Assembly: GCA_020722985.1 (NCBI GenBank)
Contig: DYJU01000005.1
Location: forward strand, 1-56,923
DNA from: Candidatus Methylomirabilis sp.
Lineage (GTDB): Bacteria > Oederibacteriota > PGYV01 > DYJU01
Length of the DNA stretch: 56,923 nt
Direction: 5' to 3'
The position numbers and the translations under genes are program-made. Of the stretch, positions 42,934 through 53,228 are shown piece after piece. Under the pieces are notes generated by a model, which ran no database searches, was not told the DNA's origin, and saw nothing but the letters and a program-made list of their open reading frames with translations. The number at the start of each line of letters is the position of its first letter. Position 1 is the first letter of the stretch.

Positions 42934-43716
42934 TTATTCTCCATTTGGTTGCTTAATAAATTTCAAATAATTAACTATTCCTTCTTTTATATGATATGCA
43001 AATTTTTCTAATACCTGATTATTTTTTAAAAATTCAAAATCACCATTATTATTTAAATTGCCCACTTCTATAAGTACCGCCGGCATATTAAGACCAATAA
43101 GTGAAACAAGAAACGCAGTATCTGTTCCTCTACTTGCTAAAGGTAAAACATCATCGTTTTCATTTCCCGCGAGAGTACTATCTTCACTTATTAAACGAGC
43201 TTTCAAATATTGATGCAAAAAGCCAGCAAGTCTTAAACTATTTAAAATGTGATATCTATGAATATCACTCCATTTTATTAAGTTTAAATCTTCTTTTTTT
43301 TCTAAAATTTCTTTTCCAGCCATAGAATATACTTTATATCCTGAAACAGACGGATTTTGAATAAAATCACAATGTATTGAAATAAAAATATCTGCTTTTT
43401 TATTATTTGCAAACATAACCCTCAAATCAGTATTTTTATATTCATCGTTTTCCCGTGTTAAAAATACAGATATGTTTTGACCTGAATTTTCTATTTTTTT
43501 CTTTATAAGTTTACAAATTCTTAAAGTAATATCTTTTTCATAAATCCCCTGCCAGGTTACTCCCCAGTCCCCGCCACCATGAGCTGGATCTAAAATTATA
43601 ATTGCTGTTTTAGTTGAGTTCTGAATGTCTACAATCGGCGGAATGGTATTAATAGAAAACAAAATAGAAGTTATGCCGAATAAAAAAAATAATTTATATA
43701 TTATTATTTTCAACAT
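42934..43716 (-). CDS. N-acetylmuramoyl-L-alanine amidase (Amidase_3)
   Basis: The 260-aa exported protein has a signal-like N-terminus and an Amidase_3 domain. The zinc ligands are in IILDPAHGGGDWG, YEKDITLRI and SIHCDF, and the catalytic Glu in AVLIEVGNLNN. It hydrolyses the bond between muramic acid and the peptide stem, typically during cell division. An insert around GYKVYSMAGKEILEKKEDLN is longer than usual and could be a regulatory helix. Its ATG overlaps the end of accA by 23 bp. Confidence 0.93.
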   Translation of the reverse strand: MLKIIIYKLFFLFGITSILFSINTIPPIVDIQNSTKTAIIILDPAHGGGDWGVTWQGIYEKDITLRICKLIKKKIENSGQNISVFLTRENDEYKNTDLRVMFANNKKADIFISIHCDFIQNPSVSGYKVYSMAGKEILEKKEDLNLIKWSDIHRYHILNSLRLAGFLHQYLKARLISEDSTLAGNENDDVLPLASRGTDTAFLVSLIGLNMPAVLIEVGNLNNNGDFEFLKNNQVLEKFAYHIKEGIVNYLKFIKQPNGE

Positions 43717-44683
43717 TTTTTAATTTTCCGTTTGTAAAAAATCCAATTTTTTTAAATTTCTCATATCTTAATTCTAACAATTTTTCTATTGGAATATTTT
43801 TTAATTCTTTAAGATTTTTTAATATCGCGTTTTTTAAATTTTCAGCAGTGTATTTATAATCTGTATGCGCTCCTTCTATAGGTTCATCAACTATTTCATC
43901 AATTACTTTTAAATTAAAAAGGTCATTTGCAGTTGGTTTCAAAGCTTTTGCTGCATCCGGGGCTTTTGATGAATCACGCCATATAATTGCAGCACATCCT
44001 TCAAATGAAATAACGCTATATGTTGCATATTTTAACATAAGTATTCTATCGCCTACTCCTATTCCAAGAGCCCCTCCACTTCCTCCTTCTCCTGTTATGC
44101 AGACAATTATCGGAACTTTTAAACGAGCCATTTCTAATAAATTTTTTGCTATTGCTTCTGCAACACCTCTTTCTTCGCTCTCTATACCTGGATAAGCACC
44201 ACTTGTATCAATAAACGTTATTACAGGCAAATTAAATTTTTCTGCTATTTTCATCAATCGTAATGCTTTTCTATATCCTTCTGGTTGTGCCATACCAAAA
44301 TTTCTCATTAAATTTTCTTTTGTGTCTTTGCCTTTCTGCAACCCAATGATCATCACTGGCTCTTGTTCAATATTTGCTGTGCCACCAATCATTGCTTTAT
44401 CATCCTTAAAATTTCTATCCCCGTGTAACTCATTAAAATCATTAAAAATAAGTTCTATATAATCCAGGGTTTTGGGTCTTTTAGGATGGCGCATTATCTG
44501 AATTATCTGCCATGTATTTAAATTACTATAAATCTCATCTTTTAACTTCTTTATTTTTTCTTCTAACACTTTCAATTCTGCTTCTGCATCTATTTTTTTA
44601 TCTTTTGTTAATGATTTAATCTCATCTATTCTTTTCTGAATTTCGACAATTGGTTTTTCAAATTCAAGATAGAATTCAGCCAT
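43694..44683 (-). CDS. accA: Acetyl-CoA carboxylase carboxyltransferase subunit alpha
   Basis: AccA with AccD transfers CO2 from carboxybiotin to acetyl-CoA in fatty acid synthesis. The 329-aa protein has EFYLEFEKPIVEIQKRI, a coiled helix, WQIIQIMRHPKRPKTLDYIEL, PVITFIDTSGAYPGIESEERG, and TGEGGSGGALGIGVGDRILML. accD is not within the window. The last 20 residues diverge and overlap the amidase start. Confidence 0.96.
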   Translation of the reverse strand: MAEFYLEFEKPIVEIQKRIDEIKSLTKDKKIDAEAELKVLEEKIKKLKDEIYSNLNTWQIIQIMRHPKRPKTLDYIELIFNDFNELHGDRNFKDDKAMIGGTANIEQEPVMIIGLQKGKDTKENLMRNFGMAQPEGYRKALRLMKIAEKFNLPVITFIDTSGAYPGIESEERGVAEAIAKNLLEMARLKVPIIVCITGEGGSGGALGIGVGDRILMLKYATYSVISFEGCAAIIWRDSSKAPDAAKALKPTANDLFNLKVIDEIVDEPIEGAHTDYKYTAENLKNAILKNLKELKNIPIEKLLELRYEKFKKIGFFTNGKLKNVENNNI

Positions 44684-44696
44684 TTTTCCCTCACTT

Positions 44697-45383
44697 TTAA
44701 AAATAACTTATATATAATATTTTTAAAATTCTGGAAAGTCTATTTTCCATATTACCAAGTCCATATTTTATACCTATATCAATTTCAATCGGATCAAAAA
44801 AGTAACCAATGCCAATATTAAAATGTCCATCTTCATTACCTAATATACTATCATATTCTGTGCTTATTATAAATTCAGGAGTTATTGCAAAGGAAATACC
44901 TGCTCCAGCATCAATTTCTTTTCCAAATTGAGTAAATTCATTCGTATAAACTGCACCATCTAATTGTATAAAAAAACTACCTAAGTTTAATTCTTTTGTT
45001 ATTGAAATAAATAAACCTCTGGCTTTAATATCAAAATAACTCTCACCTTCATAACCAATTGAAATTGCAGGTATTGTAGAAGTATCATCAGTTAAACGGA
45101 TTTTCCCCAAAAATTTAGGCGGAAAAACTAATTCAACATCGCCTGTTCCTATTAAATTTCTAATATTTAATGCACCGCCAACCATTAACCTGTCAAAAAA
45201 ACCAACATATAATCTGTTTAAAATACCACCACCGGGATAAAATTTTATATCAACTCTTACTTCCCCTCGTATTAAGGTATTAGCAGTTGGGACATCAACC
45301 AGTTCTATATTCCTCGCCTGGCTTGCAAATAAAAAAGTTAAAATGTTCATTAAAAATAATAAATTCAAAAAAATCTTCTTCAT
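44697..45383 (-). CDS. Outer-membrane beta-barrel-like protein of unknown function
   Basis: The 228-aa protein has a signal peptide cleaved near FASQA. The mature part alternates hydrophobic and polar residues with many glycines and aromatics, as in a small beta-barrel: VDIKFYPGGGILNRLYVGFFDRLMVGGAL, FNIGIGYFFDPIEIDIGIKYGL. The C-terminal LYISYF ends with Phe, as outer-membrane beta-signals do. No named family is recognised. It sits between a TPR membrane protein gene and accA in the long envelope-rich run. Confidence 0.75.
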   Translation of the reverse strand: MKKIFLNLLFLMNILTFLFASQARNIELVDVPTANTLIRGEVRVDIKFYPGGGILNRLYVGFFDRLMVGGALNIRNLIGTGDVELVFPPKFLGKIRLTDDTSTIPAISIGYEGESYFDIKARGLFISITKELNLGSFFIQLDGAVYTNEFTQFGKEIDAGAGISFAITPEFIISTEYDSILGNEDGHFNIGIGYFFDPIEIDIGIKYGLGNMENRLSRILKILYISYF

Positions 45384-45397
45384 TTCAATACCTCTTT

Positions 45398-46081
45398 TTA
45401 TGAAATTTTGCTTTGCAATCTTTTCTGTTCTTCTTCTATTTTTAATAAATTTGCCTGCTGTTCGCTTTGTTTCAAACTAATTATTTCAATTTTTTCTTTT
45501 ATCTTATTAATTTTTTTATAAATAATAAAAAATAATAAGATAATAATTAAAATGATAAATAATATAATTAAAATAAATGAAATAATCAATTTAAAATTTT
45601 TTGATAATCTTAATAATTTATTTTCATTTTCTGATATTTTTTGGTCTATAACTTCTGTTTGGTATTTTTTTATTTCTGTGTTTTCTGCTGATAAAGTATT
45701 TATTAAATTCAATATTTTCTGGTTCTGTTGCTGTTCTTTTTTATTAAAGTAATTTTTTAAATCATTAATCAGTATATTATAATTAATACTTTCATCAAAA
45801 TTATTTTTATATTTAGTAGTATTAAATTTAATTACTTTTAATTTCTCTTTTTCATCTAATATTAAATCATAGAGAGCAGCATAACGAGAATTATCATTAT
45901 CTATCTGCAATGCTCTTGTTAAAAGATTTATTGCATTATCAAAGTTGCCTTCTAAATAATATTTTATTGCAATATTATAATATTTTTCCGCATTATCTTT
46001 TTTATTAATAGAATAAGATATTGATATAATATTTAAAAATAAAAATATTATAAAAAACTTTTTTATGGTTTCCCTCATCAT
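45398..46081 (-). CDS. TPR protein with membrane helix and coiled-coil tail
   Basis: The 227-aa protein has a signal-like N-terminus and then one or two TPR repeats (AEKYYNIAIKYYLEGNFDNAINLLTRALQID). A helical stretch follows, then a strong membrane helix near residues 165-190 (FILIILFIILIIILLFFIIY). The last 35 residues are a charged coiled-coil. The TPR part would lie in the periplasm. Its start overlaps the PorV-FN3-TPR gene end by 4 bp, so the two are probably translated together. Function unknown. Confidence 0.75.
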   Translation of the reverse strand: MMRETIKKFFIIFLFLNIISISYSINKKDNAEKYYNIAIKYYLEGNFDNAINLLTRALQIDNDNSRYAALYDLILDEKEKLKVIKFNTTKYKNNFDESINYNILINDLKNYFNKKEQQQNQKILNLINTLSAENTEIKKYQTEVIDQKISENENKLLRLSKNFKLIISFILIILFIILIIILLFFIIYKKINKIKEKIEIISLKQSEQQANLLKIEEEQKRLQSKIS

Positions 46082-47409
46082 TTTTCCATCTGAACTATTT
46101 TTTCTATTTTTTCTTTTAACATTATTATATCAGCATCTCCGTCATTTATTTTTTCTGCGTTTTTTAATTCAGATAAAGCTTCTTCATATTTGTTATTACT
46201 ATACAACACTTTAGCATTTTTGTAAAATAATTTTATTTTTTTATCCATTTTTTCAGGAATAATTGCTATTTTTTCTGTTTTTTCTTTTTCCTTTCCAGAA
46301 TAAATAGCACTTATCTCAATAAAATATTTAACACCATTTTCTAAATTTTCTATTAAAAAATTAGTTTCTTCTTTTGACGAATATTTCTCTTTGAAAATTT
46401 TTTCTCCTTTTTCAGATTCTATATAAATTTTATATAAATCAGGTTTTTTTGCTTCAGATAACCATTTAATATATACCTTTTTATCCCCTTTAAAAATCTT
46501 TATTTTAAAATATTCGCCATAATTCATTAAAGGAATTCTTAATTTAATATCTATTTTATGTGTTGTACCTAATTCTTCGGTATGATTCAAAAAAGAATAA
46601 TTAATATCAAAATTCTCAAGTTTAATTCCCAAACCAAAAGTTATGCTTGATAAAACTGTTGAAAAACCAGCATAGCCAATTCTTAACGATACAAAATCTA
46701 TTGTTTTCTCAACCCCAAATTTTATTAACGCTTTATAATTATTAACATATTGTTTATCATTGATGATATCTAAATCCATTGTAAAATTAAGTAAATCTTT
46801 TGCATGATATGCAATACCTGTTTTAATTAATAAAGGGATTTTTTCTTCTATGCCATTTTTCCATCTTATGCTTGATTGCATATCAAAAATTGCCAGGCCT
46901 AAATTTATAGTGTCTGCCGAAAGTATATTTTTAATTTTGTATAATAATCCTATATCAACGCTGAATGTTGCTGCGCTACTTTCATAAATAGCATAAAGAT
47001 ATTTTAAATTAACTCCACAACTTAATGCTTTCTCATCATCATTTATAAATGGGATAGATAATGTAATTGAATAAATATCTTCCCGTGAATTATCATTCCC
47101 ATTCAAATATGAAATACCAGAAAAAGCACCAGTTAAATGGGAGGAAAAATTATTTAAAATTATCCCACCTAAAATATTTTTTTTAATATTGGCAATACCA
47201 CCATAAATTCCTGTAATTTCTAAATTTTTTATCTGATAAAGACCAGCAGGATTATAATAAATAGCGACGCTCTCATCACTTAAAGCACAAAAAGCACCAC
47301 CTAAAGCAGACGGTTTAGCACCAGGTATTAAAACTCCACCTTTCTCATAAATCCCATAGGAAAAAATATAAATAAAAATAAACAGCAATAAATAAATAAC
47401 TTTTTTCAC
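46078..47409 (-). CDS. PorV/UPF0164-type outer-membrane barrel with FN3 and TPR parts
   Basis: The 443-aa protein has a signal peptide and the conserved PGAKPSALGGAFCALSDESVAIYYNPAGLYQI motif of PorV-type barrels; the barrel runs to about residue 310. An FN3-like domain (KKVYIKWLSEAKKPDLYKIYIE to FIEISAIYSGKEK) and a short TPR-like pair of helices at the C-terminus (LFYKNAKVLYSNNKYEEALSELKNAEK) follow. It starts with GTG at 47409, overlapping the preceding O-antigen-ligase gene by 4 bp. It is a third PorV-like protein, paralogous to the two before flgF. Confidence 0.82.
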   Translation of the reverse strand: MKKVIYLLLFIFIYIFSYGIYEKGGVLIPGAKPSALGGAFCALSDESVAIYYNPAGLYQIKNLEITGIYGGIANIKKNILGGIILNNFSSHLTGAFSGISYLNGNDNSREDIYSITLSIPFINDDEKALSCGVNLKYLYAIYESSAATFSVDIGLLYKIKNILSADTINLGLAIFDMQSSIRWKNGIEEKIPLLIKTGIAYHAKDLLNFTMDLDIINDKQYVNNYKALIKFGVEKTIDFVSLRIGYAGFSTVLSSITFGLGIKLENFDINYSFLNHTEELGTTHKIDIKLRIPLMNYGEYFKIKIFKGDKKVYIKWLSEAKKPDLYKIYIESEKGEKIFKEKYSSKEETNFLIENLENGVKYFIEISAIYSGKEKEKTEKIAIIPEKMDKKIKLFYKNAKVLYSNNKYEEALSELKNAEKINDGDADIIMLKEKIEKIVQMEK

Positions 47410-49265
47410 TTTTTTACCCTATTAATTTTGTTTTTTAATTCAAGCGCAGGAGCATAATTTTCTTTTTCAAGTATAAAATCTAATGTTTCTTGTGCATTAA
47501 AATATTCTTTTTTAATATAATAGCATAAAGCAAGATTATAATTCAAGTATTTTTCATTTTTATCCAATTTTAATCCGTTATTTAATATTACCATTGCTTT
47601 ATCAATTTCTTCTTTTTGTATGTATGCAGTTGCTAAATTATTATATGCAGGTTTATATGTTGGATTGAATTTTAATAATTTTTCATATATATAAATTGCA
47701 TTTTCTAATTCTCCATTATTTAACTTTGCATTACCCAAATTATAATATGCTGACGAAAAATATGGAAAAAGTTTTATTGCATTTTCAAAATATGCTTTTG
47801 CATCTTCATATTTTTTTAACGCATTTAAAATCGCACCAGAATAAAAATTTAATTGATAATCATTTTTAATAATTTTTTTATATTTTAGAATATAATTATT
47901 TGCGTTTTCATAATTTCCCTTTGCTAATTGATAAGAAAAAAACTGTATTAAATAATACCTTTCATAAAAATTTTTTAAAAAAATAAGGTTCAAAAAAAAG
48001 GTTATAAATACAATAAAAAAAATTACAGTTTTAAATAAATAATTAATTTTAATTGTTCTTATAATATCTTCTCCACATATAACAAAACCCGAAATTATAT
48101 AAAAAGCAATTATGATCGGATTTGAAAAAGGGAAATTAAAAAATGCAAATATTAATATTCCCAATATTGAAATAAAAAATGCAAAATGAAAATTTTTCTT
48201 TCCGGAAGTTAAAAATTTATAAACTGGATAAAATAAAAAAAACAAAAAAGTAAAAAAACCAATTACTCCTTGTTCAGAAAAGATTTGGATATAATCATTA
48301 TGGGCATATGCTTCATCATGAACTTCTATATATTCAGGCAATTCTTTTTTATTATATAAAATCCCCTGATAATACGGAGTAAAAATCCTGAAATTCCTCG
48401 CCCCAACTCCAAATAAGGAATAATCTTTTATCATTAAAATGGTTGATTCCCATAAAAATTTTCTTATATTTATAGAATCGGATTTTTTATTTATAAAATT
48501 ATAACTGATTATGGATAAAATAATTAATATTATAAAAAATATAATAAAAAAATTTTTTCTATTTTTAAAATGCTCTTTAAAAAATATAATATATAACACT
48601 ATTTGAAATGATAAACATATTATACCGCTTAAACTTTTTGTAAGGAAAAGTGAAATTAAATTTAATAATAAAAAAAATAAAAAAAATAATTTTTTATTTT
48701 CCATATATTTAAAAATTATAAAAGGCATAACCGTAACAAGATATATGGCATAATTATCCGGGTTACCAAATATGCTATAAATCCTGAAATTAAATGTGTT
48801 TGTATTAATTAAAGGGACATCTAAAAAATTTTTAAATGCAAAATATTGAAAAATCCCGATAATAGTAATAATTAAATTAAAAAAAATTATAAAATCAATT
48901 ATTTTTTTTATATTATTTTTTTGAAAATTAATAAAAAAAATAATGAAAAAAAATATACCAGACCAAATCCAGAATCTTTCTAATAATAAAGTATTATTCT
49001 TTTGTGAATTAGTAATACCTGAAATTAATATTGAACAGACAAAAATAAAAATAATTATACTATATCTTACAGAATAAAAAGTAATTTCTTTTTGAAAAAA
49101 AATAATTTCACAAGAAAATAAAAGAAAAAAAAGAAAAAGCACAATAACATAAATCTCTTTTATGGAATAAATATAATAAAATATATATGGAATTAAAAAA
49201 AACAAACTGATGGTTAAAAAACTCAAAATACTTATTTCATTTGCTTTCTTTAAATATTTAAACAT
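47406..49265 (-). CDS. O-antigen ligase/polymerase-like membrane protein with TPR domain
   Basis: The 619-aa protein has about 10-12 membrane helices over the first 420 residues. The Wzy_C/WaaL-type periplasmic loop holds SKSLSGI and GVGARNFRIFTPYYQ with VHDEAYAHNDYIQIFSEQGVIG. The family joins glycan units to lipid or to protein in the periplasm. The C-terminal 190 residues are TPR repeats (AYYNLGNAKLNNGELENAIYIYEKLLK and copies). A close functional twin lies just beyond nrdR. Substrate cannot be told; O-antigen, capsule, or pilin glycosylation are all possible. Confidence 0.85.
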   Translation of the reverse strand: MFKYLKKANEISILSFLTISLFFLIPYIFYYIYSIKEIYVIVLFLFFLLFSCEIIFFQKEITFYSVRYSIIIFIFVCSILISGITNSQKNNTLLLERFWIWSGIFFFIIFFINFQKNNIKKIIDFIIFFNLIITIIGIFQYFAFKNFLDVPLINTNTFNFRIYSIFGNPDNYAIYLVTVMPFIIFKYMENKKLFFLFFLLLNLISLFLTKSLSGIICLSFQIVLYIIFFKEHFKNRKNFFIIFFIILIILSIISYNFINKKSDSINIRKFLWESTILMIKDYSLFGVGARNFRIFTPYYQGILYNKKELPEYIEVHDEAYAHNDYIQIFSEQGVIGFFTFLFFLFYPVYKFLTSGKKNFHFAFFISILGILIFAFFNFPFSNPIIIAFYIISGFVICGEDIIRTIKINYLFKTVIFFIVFITFFLNLIFLKNFYERYYLIQFFSYQLAKGNYENANNYILKYKKIIKNDYQLNFYSGAILNALKKYEDAKAYFENAIKLFPYFSSAYYNLGNAKLNNGELENAIYIYEKLLKFNPTYKPAYNNLATAYIQKEEIDKAMVILNNGLKLDKNEKYLNYNLALCYYIKKEYFNAQETLDFILEKENYAPALELKNKINRVKK

Positions 49266-49278
49266 TTTATGTTAAAAA

Positions 49279-49740
49279 TTACTTTTCTTTTTCATTTAAA
49301 AATTTTTTTAATTCATGAGTGAAAGCATTTATGTCTTTGAATTGCCTGTAAACAGAAGCAAATCTTACATAAGCAACCTCATCTGTTTTTGCTAATCTTT
49401 CAATAACCATTTCGCCTATTACATCTGATGATACTTCTTTTTCCATTCTACTGTATAATTGTTTTTCTATATCGTTTGCTATTTCTTCTAATTTTTCCAT
49501 TGAAACAGGTCTTTTTTCACATGCCTTAATCAGACCATTTAATATTTTCTTTTTATCAAATACTTCCCGTCTTTTGTCCTTTTTAATAATCATCGGTAAA
49601 GCATATTCTATTTGTTCATATGTTGTAAACCTCTTACCGCATTTTAAACATTCTCGTCTTCTTCTTATAGCATCTCCTTCTCTGCTTTCACGGGAATCAA
49701 CAACCTTATCTTCCTTGTAACCGCAATAAGGACATTTCAT
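49279..49740 (-). CDS. nrdR: Transcriptional repressor NrdR
   Basis: NrdR represses ribonucleotide reductase genes when dATP is bound. The 153-aa protein has the zinc ribbon [17 protein letters not shown]...[13 protein letters not shown] and an ATP-cone domain starting [17 protein letters not shown]. Length and sequence are fully typical. It is 2 nt after one O-antigen-ligase-type gene and 13 nt before a second, an odd setting; the nrd genes it controls are not in this window. Confidence 0.97.
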   Translation of the reverse strand: MKCPYCGYKEDKVVDSRESREGDAIRRRRECLKCGKRFTTYEQIEYALPMIIKKDKRREVFDKKKILNGLIKACEKRPVSMEKLEEIANDIEKQLYSRMEKEVSSDVIGEMVIERLAKTDEVAYVRFASVYRQFKDINAFTHELKKFLNEKEK

Positions 49741-49742
49741 TT

Positions 49743-52181
49743 TTATTTTTTCCTCTTTTGTAATTGTTCAAGTGATTCAATTGCTCTTTTATCCTGTGGA
49801 TCAATATTTAAAACCTTTTCATACATTTCTTTTGCTTTTTCATTATTATTTATCATTGAATACAATTTGCCTAAATTTAAATATCCTTCTCTATAATCAG
49901 GTCTTATCTTCACCGCCTGTTCAAACATAGGTATTGCTTTATTATATTCTCTCAAATTTACATAAATTATAGCAAGATTACTATAAGTTGATGCCTGCGA
50001 TATAAAATCCCTGAACCATTGTTTATTATTAATTGCCTGCTCATAATAAAATTTTGCTTCATTTATTTTCTCTATCCCTTGAAGCATGTTTATATAACCG
50101 AGATAACTAAAAGGAGTTGCAAAATTCGGATAAATTTCAGTATATCTTTTACATATTTCTGCTGCTTTATCCCATTGTCTTAAATTTATATAAATCGTAG
50201 TAAGGTCAAGTCCAAAATACGCATTATTGGGATCTCTTTGTATAGCTTTGTTATAAAGCGATATTGCTTCTGAATATTTTGAACTATCCACAGTTTCTCC
50301 ATAAAACTTATATACCCTTGCGAGATTATTATAGTTATAACCATTCATATCATTCATTTTTATTGTATGTAAATGTATCTGGATTGCCTGATTTATAAAA
50401 AATAATCTTTTACTTGAATCCTGTTGTTCTCTCATTGCCTTTTCATAAGCAATTCCATATTTAACCCAATAAATTTCTCTATATGGATTTAAAATAACAG
50501 CTTTATTGTAATATGGGATTGCTAATTCGTTTTGATTTGCCGCAACTCCAATATTTCCTATTTTAAAATAAATATCTGCAACCCAATAACGAATTAGATA
50601 AATTTCTAAAATTATACATAAAAAAAACAATAAAAAAACAATGATCTTTTTGTTTTTTTCTATCATTTCTGAAAATTTTTCTGAAAAATTATATATAAAA
50701 TATCTTTTCGGATTGCTATCAAGCGAAATTATAAATGCAAGGGCAAGCCAGAAAACAAGTCCATAGGCAACAACAGTATAATTAAATAAGCCCTGAATAA
50801 TATAAGCAATTGCAGCCATAAAAATTGAAAAAATCATATATCTTGGAATAATATTTTTTTCATAAAAAATTAGATTAAATGATTTTTTAAAAAAAGAAAT
50901 AAATATCAAAAGATAAAAACTAAATCCAATTATCCCCTGTGTTGCTAAAATTTGTAAAAAAATATTATGTGTTTTTTCTGGTGTCCCGTTCCACTCTAAT
51001 TGCCAGTAGATGGGAAATCTATAATAAGGGAACATAACCTGAAATGTATCAAGCCCTGTTCCAAAAATTGGGTAATCTCTATACATCATCAAAGCACTTT
51101 TCCATATATAAATTCTCGGTGTCATTACAATACCGGTTAAAGAAAATAACATTTTGCTTCTTGCCCACAACATATTAAATGCTTCCTGAATTTTAGGTAT
51201 AAATAATGAAACAACCAATAAAAGTGCAAAAGTTAAAAACCATCTTTTATTTTTATTAAAAAGCTCATTTTCTGCTTTCCTCGCATCAATAAATGTATAA
51301 ATAATTATTGCAAAAATTGTAAATAAAAAACTTATAAAACCTGCCCTGGATTTTGTTAAAAAAAGAACCAGGATAGACGCTATCAATATTAAAAGTATAA
51401 AAAGTTTTAAAGTTAAATTTGAAAGATGATAAGAAAATTTTTGATTCGTGTTTTTAATAAATAAAATAATTGCAGCAAAAAAAATAAAAAATAAAAATGC
51501 ATACATAAATTCAGTCTTAAGATAAATTAAAATTGATATAATAAAAAGCCCTGCTAAAATTAAGGGAATTACTATTTTTTCATAGGTATTATGAACAATA
51601 AAAAACAAAATAAAGAGTATTGGTATAGATTCTACTAAATATGCAGCTAAAAAATTTGGATTGCCTAACGTTGAAAAGAACCTTTCAGGGCTGTAAGTTT
51701 CAGGATTCCATTTTACAAAATCCCATCCTAAATTTTGTGCAAGACCATATAAAGAAATAATCAATGAAGCAATAACAATTGCCATGAATATTTTATAAAT
51801 ATTGTTTATTTTATTTAAAAAATTCACAACTAAATAATAAAAACAAAAATAATTTAATAAAGTTAATATGCCTTCAAAATCCTCATAAACACCATAAACA
51901 GAAGTAAAAAAATTTTTAGTTATAAAAGTAGTTATAACTGACATTATTAAATATCCAACTATTGGAAAATCAAAATTAGTTTTTACAAGTGTTACTTTTT
52001 TTTCTAAAGTAAATTTTATTAACGCAAGGGATAATGAAAAAATTGTGAAAAACCTTAATATAAACATTTTATTAATTTCAAAAACATCATTTGTCATCGT
52101 ATAAAAAATTATAGGCGTTAATAAAACAATAACTATAATACTTATTTCTATATATTTTTCTATAAATCTTTTATAAAACAA
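49743..52181 (-). CDS. O-antigen ligase/polymerase-like membrane protein with long TPR domain
   Basis: The 812-aa protein has about 12 membrane helices over residues 1-510. The family loop contains [15 protein letters not shown] and [17 protein letters not shown] with [19 protein letters not shown]. The C-terminal 290 residues hold six or more TPR repeats, such as [26 protein letters not shown]. It is the longer of two paralogues flanking nrdR. It starts with TTG at 52181, with GGAGG at 52187-52191, 5 nt upstream. It follows the second pilin gene by 14 nt, which makes pilin glycosylation or export thinkable. Confidence 0.86.
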   Translation of the reverse strand: MFYKRFIEKYIEISIIVIVLLTPIIFYTMTNDVFEINKMFILRFFTIFSLSLALIKFTLEKKVTLVKTNFDFPIVGYLIMSVITTFITKNFFTSVYGVYEDFEGILTLLNYFCFYYLVVNFLNKINNIYKIFMAIVIASLIISLYGLAQNLGWDFVKWNPETYSPERFFSTLGNPNFLAAYLVESIPILFILFFIVHNTYEKIVIPLILAGLFIISILIYLKTEFMYAFLFFIFFAAIILFIKNTNQKFSYHLSNLTLKLFILLILIASILVLFLTKSRAGFISFLFTIFAIIIYTFIDARKAENELFNKNKRWFLTFALLLVVSLFIPKIQEAFNMLWARSKMLFSLTGIVMTPRIYIWKSALMMYRDYPIFGTGLDTFQVMFPYYRFPIYWQLEWNGTPEKTHNIFLQILATQGIIGFSFYLLIFISFFKKSFNLIFYEKNIIPRYMIFSIFMAAIAYIIQGLFNYTVVAYGLVFWLALAFIISLDSNPKRYFIYNFSEKFSEMIEKNKKIIVFLLFFLCIILEIYLIRYWVADIYFKIGNIGVAANQNELAIPYYNKAVILNPYREIYWVKYGIAYEKAMREQQDSSKRLFFINQAIQIHLHTIKMNDMNGYNYNNLARVYKFYGETVDSSKYSEAISLYNKAIQRDPNNAYFGLDLTTIYINLRQWDKAAEICKRYTEIYPNFATPFSYLGYINMLQGIEKINEAKFYYEQAINNKQWFRDFISQASTYSNLAIIYVNLREYNKAIPMFEQAVKIRPDYREGYLNLGKLYSMINNNEKAKEMYEKVLNIDPQDKRAIESLEQLQKRKK

Positions 52182-52195
52182 TATTTCCTCCTTTT

Positions 52196-52618
52196 TTAAT
52201 ATATCGTATAACTATATCCGAATATATCATTAGCAATGGAATTAATATAGACTTCACCTTTAATATTATTATAATACCAGCCAGACCCCATTGCATCAGG
52301 CACTAAAGTTCCTGTAACCACCCCATTACCATAAGGTGGATTTGAATAGGGTCTCTTTGCTTTAACAAATGGCATTGTTTCTCCTATGTATTTTTTAAAA
52401 TTGGGATTTATATTTATATCTATAGTATTAGGCAGGATTAAATTTTCAGCATTATATATATTTATTGCAGATCTTAAAGATGATAAATTACCAAGTGTTG
52501 TTCCTAAATTTGCCCTTTCAATTGCTTCACCATATTTAGGGATAGCAATCGCAGCAAGCAATCCCAAAATACCTACGACAACTAAAAGTTCAATTAAAGT
52601 AAATGCATTTTTTTTCAT
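52196..52618 (-). CDS. Type IV pilin-like/pseudopilin protein, paralogue 2
   Basis: The 140-aa protein has a class III signal: MKKNA followed by FTLIELLVVVGILGLLAAIAIPKY, with Glu5 of the mature protein present. A helix with RANLGTTLGNLSSLRSAINIYNAENLILP leads into a small beta-domain. VKAKRPYSNPPYGNGVV, GSGWYYNN and VYINSIANDIFGYSYTIY are shared nearly word for word with the pilin at 53229-53654. Position -1 is Ala rather than the usual Gly, tolerated by many prepilin peptidases. No cysteines. It could be a minor pilin or a type II secretion pseudopilin. Confidence 0.88.
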   Translation of the reverse strand: MKKNAFTLIELLVVVGILGLLAAIAIPKYGEAIERANLGTTLGNLSSLRSAINIYNAENLILPNTIDININPNFKKYIGETMPFVKAKRPYSNPPYGNGVVTGTLVPDAMGSGWYYNNIKGEVYINSIANDIFGYSYTIY

Positions 52619-52621
52619 AAA

Positions 52622-53215
52622 TTATAATATAAATTTTTCAGATGATTTTTTTAATTCTTTAACAATTTTATCCAGTTCATCTATTGTTATCCTGACATCT
52701 TTTTTTAAATCTTTCTGCGATTCCAGATCATTTTTCAGTTTATTTATTATATGTAAGATTTTCTCTACAATTTCCTTATCTTCTATTATTAAAGTTTTTA
52801 AACCATTTATAACTTTATTTAGCGCATCTGCAACATCATGGAATTCATCACCTTTTCTGAATTTAACAATTTGATTCAAATTACCACGTGCTAATTCATC
52901 GCAAATACGTTTTACCCTGAATAAAGGACCTGCTATTTTATGTGAGTAAAACACGCCCACAATAGAAAAAATTATAGTTAAAATAATTAAAGGAATTAAA
53001 AGTAATTCTGATGTTTTTACAAAGATATCTGCTAATTTTTTGGATGCTTCTGGAATAAAAAAATATTCTTTTATAATATTTGACCATATAATATAAAAAG
53101 TTGTAAAAGATACTGTAAATATAGTTATTAACATTATACTTAAAATAATAAATATATACTTATATTGAAAACTTTTGTTTATTATATAAATATGCCTTTT
53201 ATATTTTTTTTCCAT
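52622..53215 (-). CDS. Two-helix HAMP domain protein without output domain
   Basis: The 197-aa protein has two membrane helices (about 20-45 and 73-93) with a short periplasmic loop between them. A HAMP domain follows (HKIAGPLFRVKRICDELARGNLNQIVKFRKGDEFHDVADALNKVINGLK), then about 60 residues of coiled-coil, and the protein ends. No kinase, GGDEF or chemoreceptor signalling tip is present. Such proteins must act through a partner. It is sandwiched between two paralogous pilin genes with gaps of 3 and 13 nt. Confidence 0.85.
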   Translation of the reverse strand: MEKKYKRHIYIINKSFQYKYIFIILSIMLITIFTVSFTTFYIIWSNIIKEYFFIPEASKKLADIFVKTSELLLIPLIILTIIFSIVGVFYSHKIAGPLFRVKRICDELARGNLNQIVKFRKGDEFHDVADALNKVINGLKTLIIEDKEIVEKILHIINKLKNDLESQKDLKKDVRITIDELDKIVKELKKSSEKFIL

Positions 53216-53228
53216 TTTTTCTCCTTTC

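Noticed and set aside
52386-52874. 162-aa open frame on the plus strand
   Set aside because: It lies antisense across the end of the HAMP gene and a pilin gene, both well supported. Its sequence is low-complexity and matches nothing I know.
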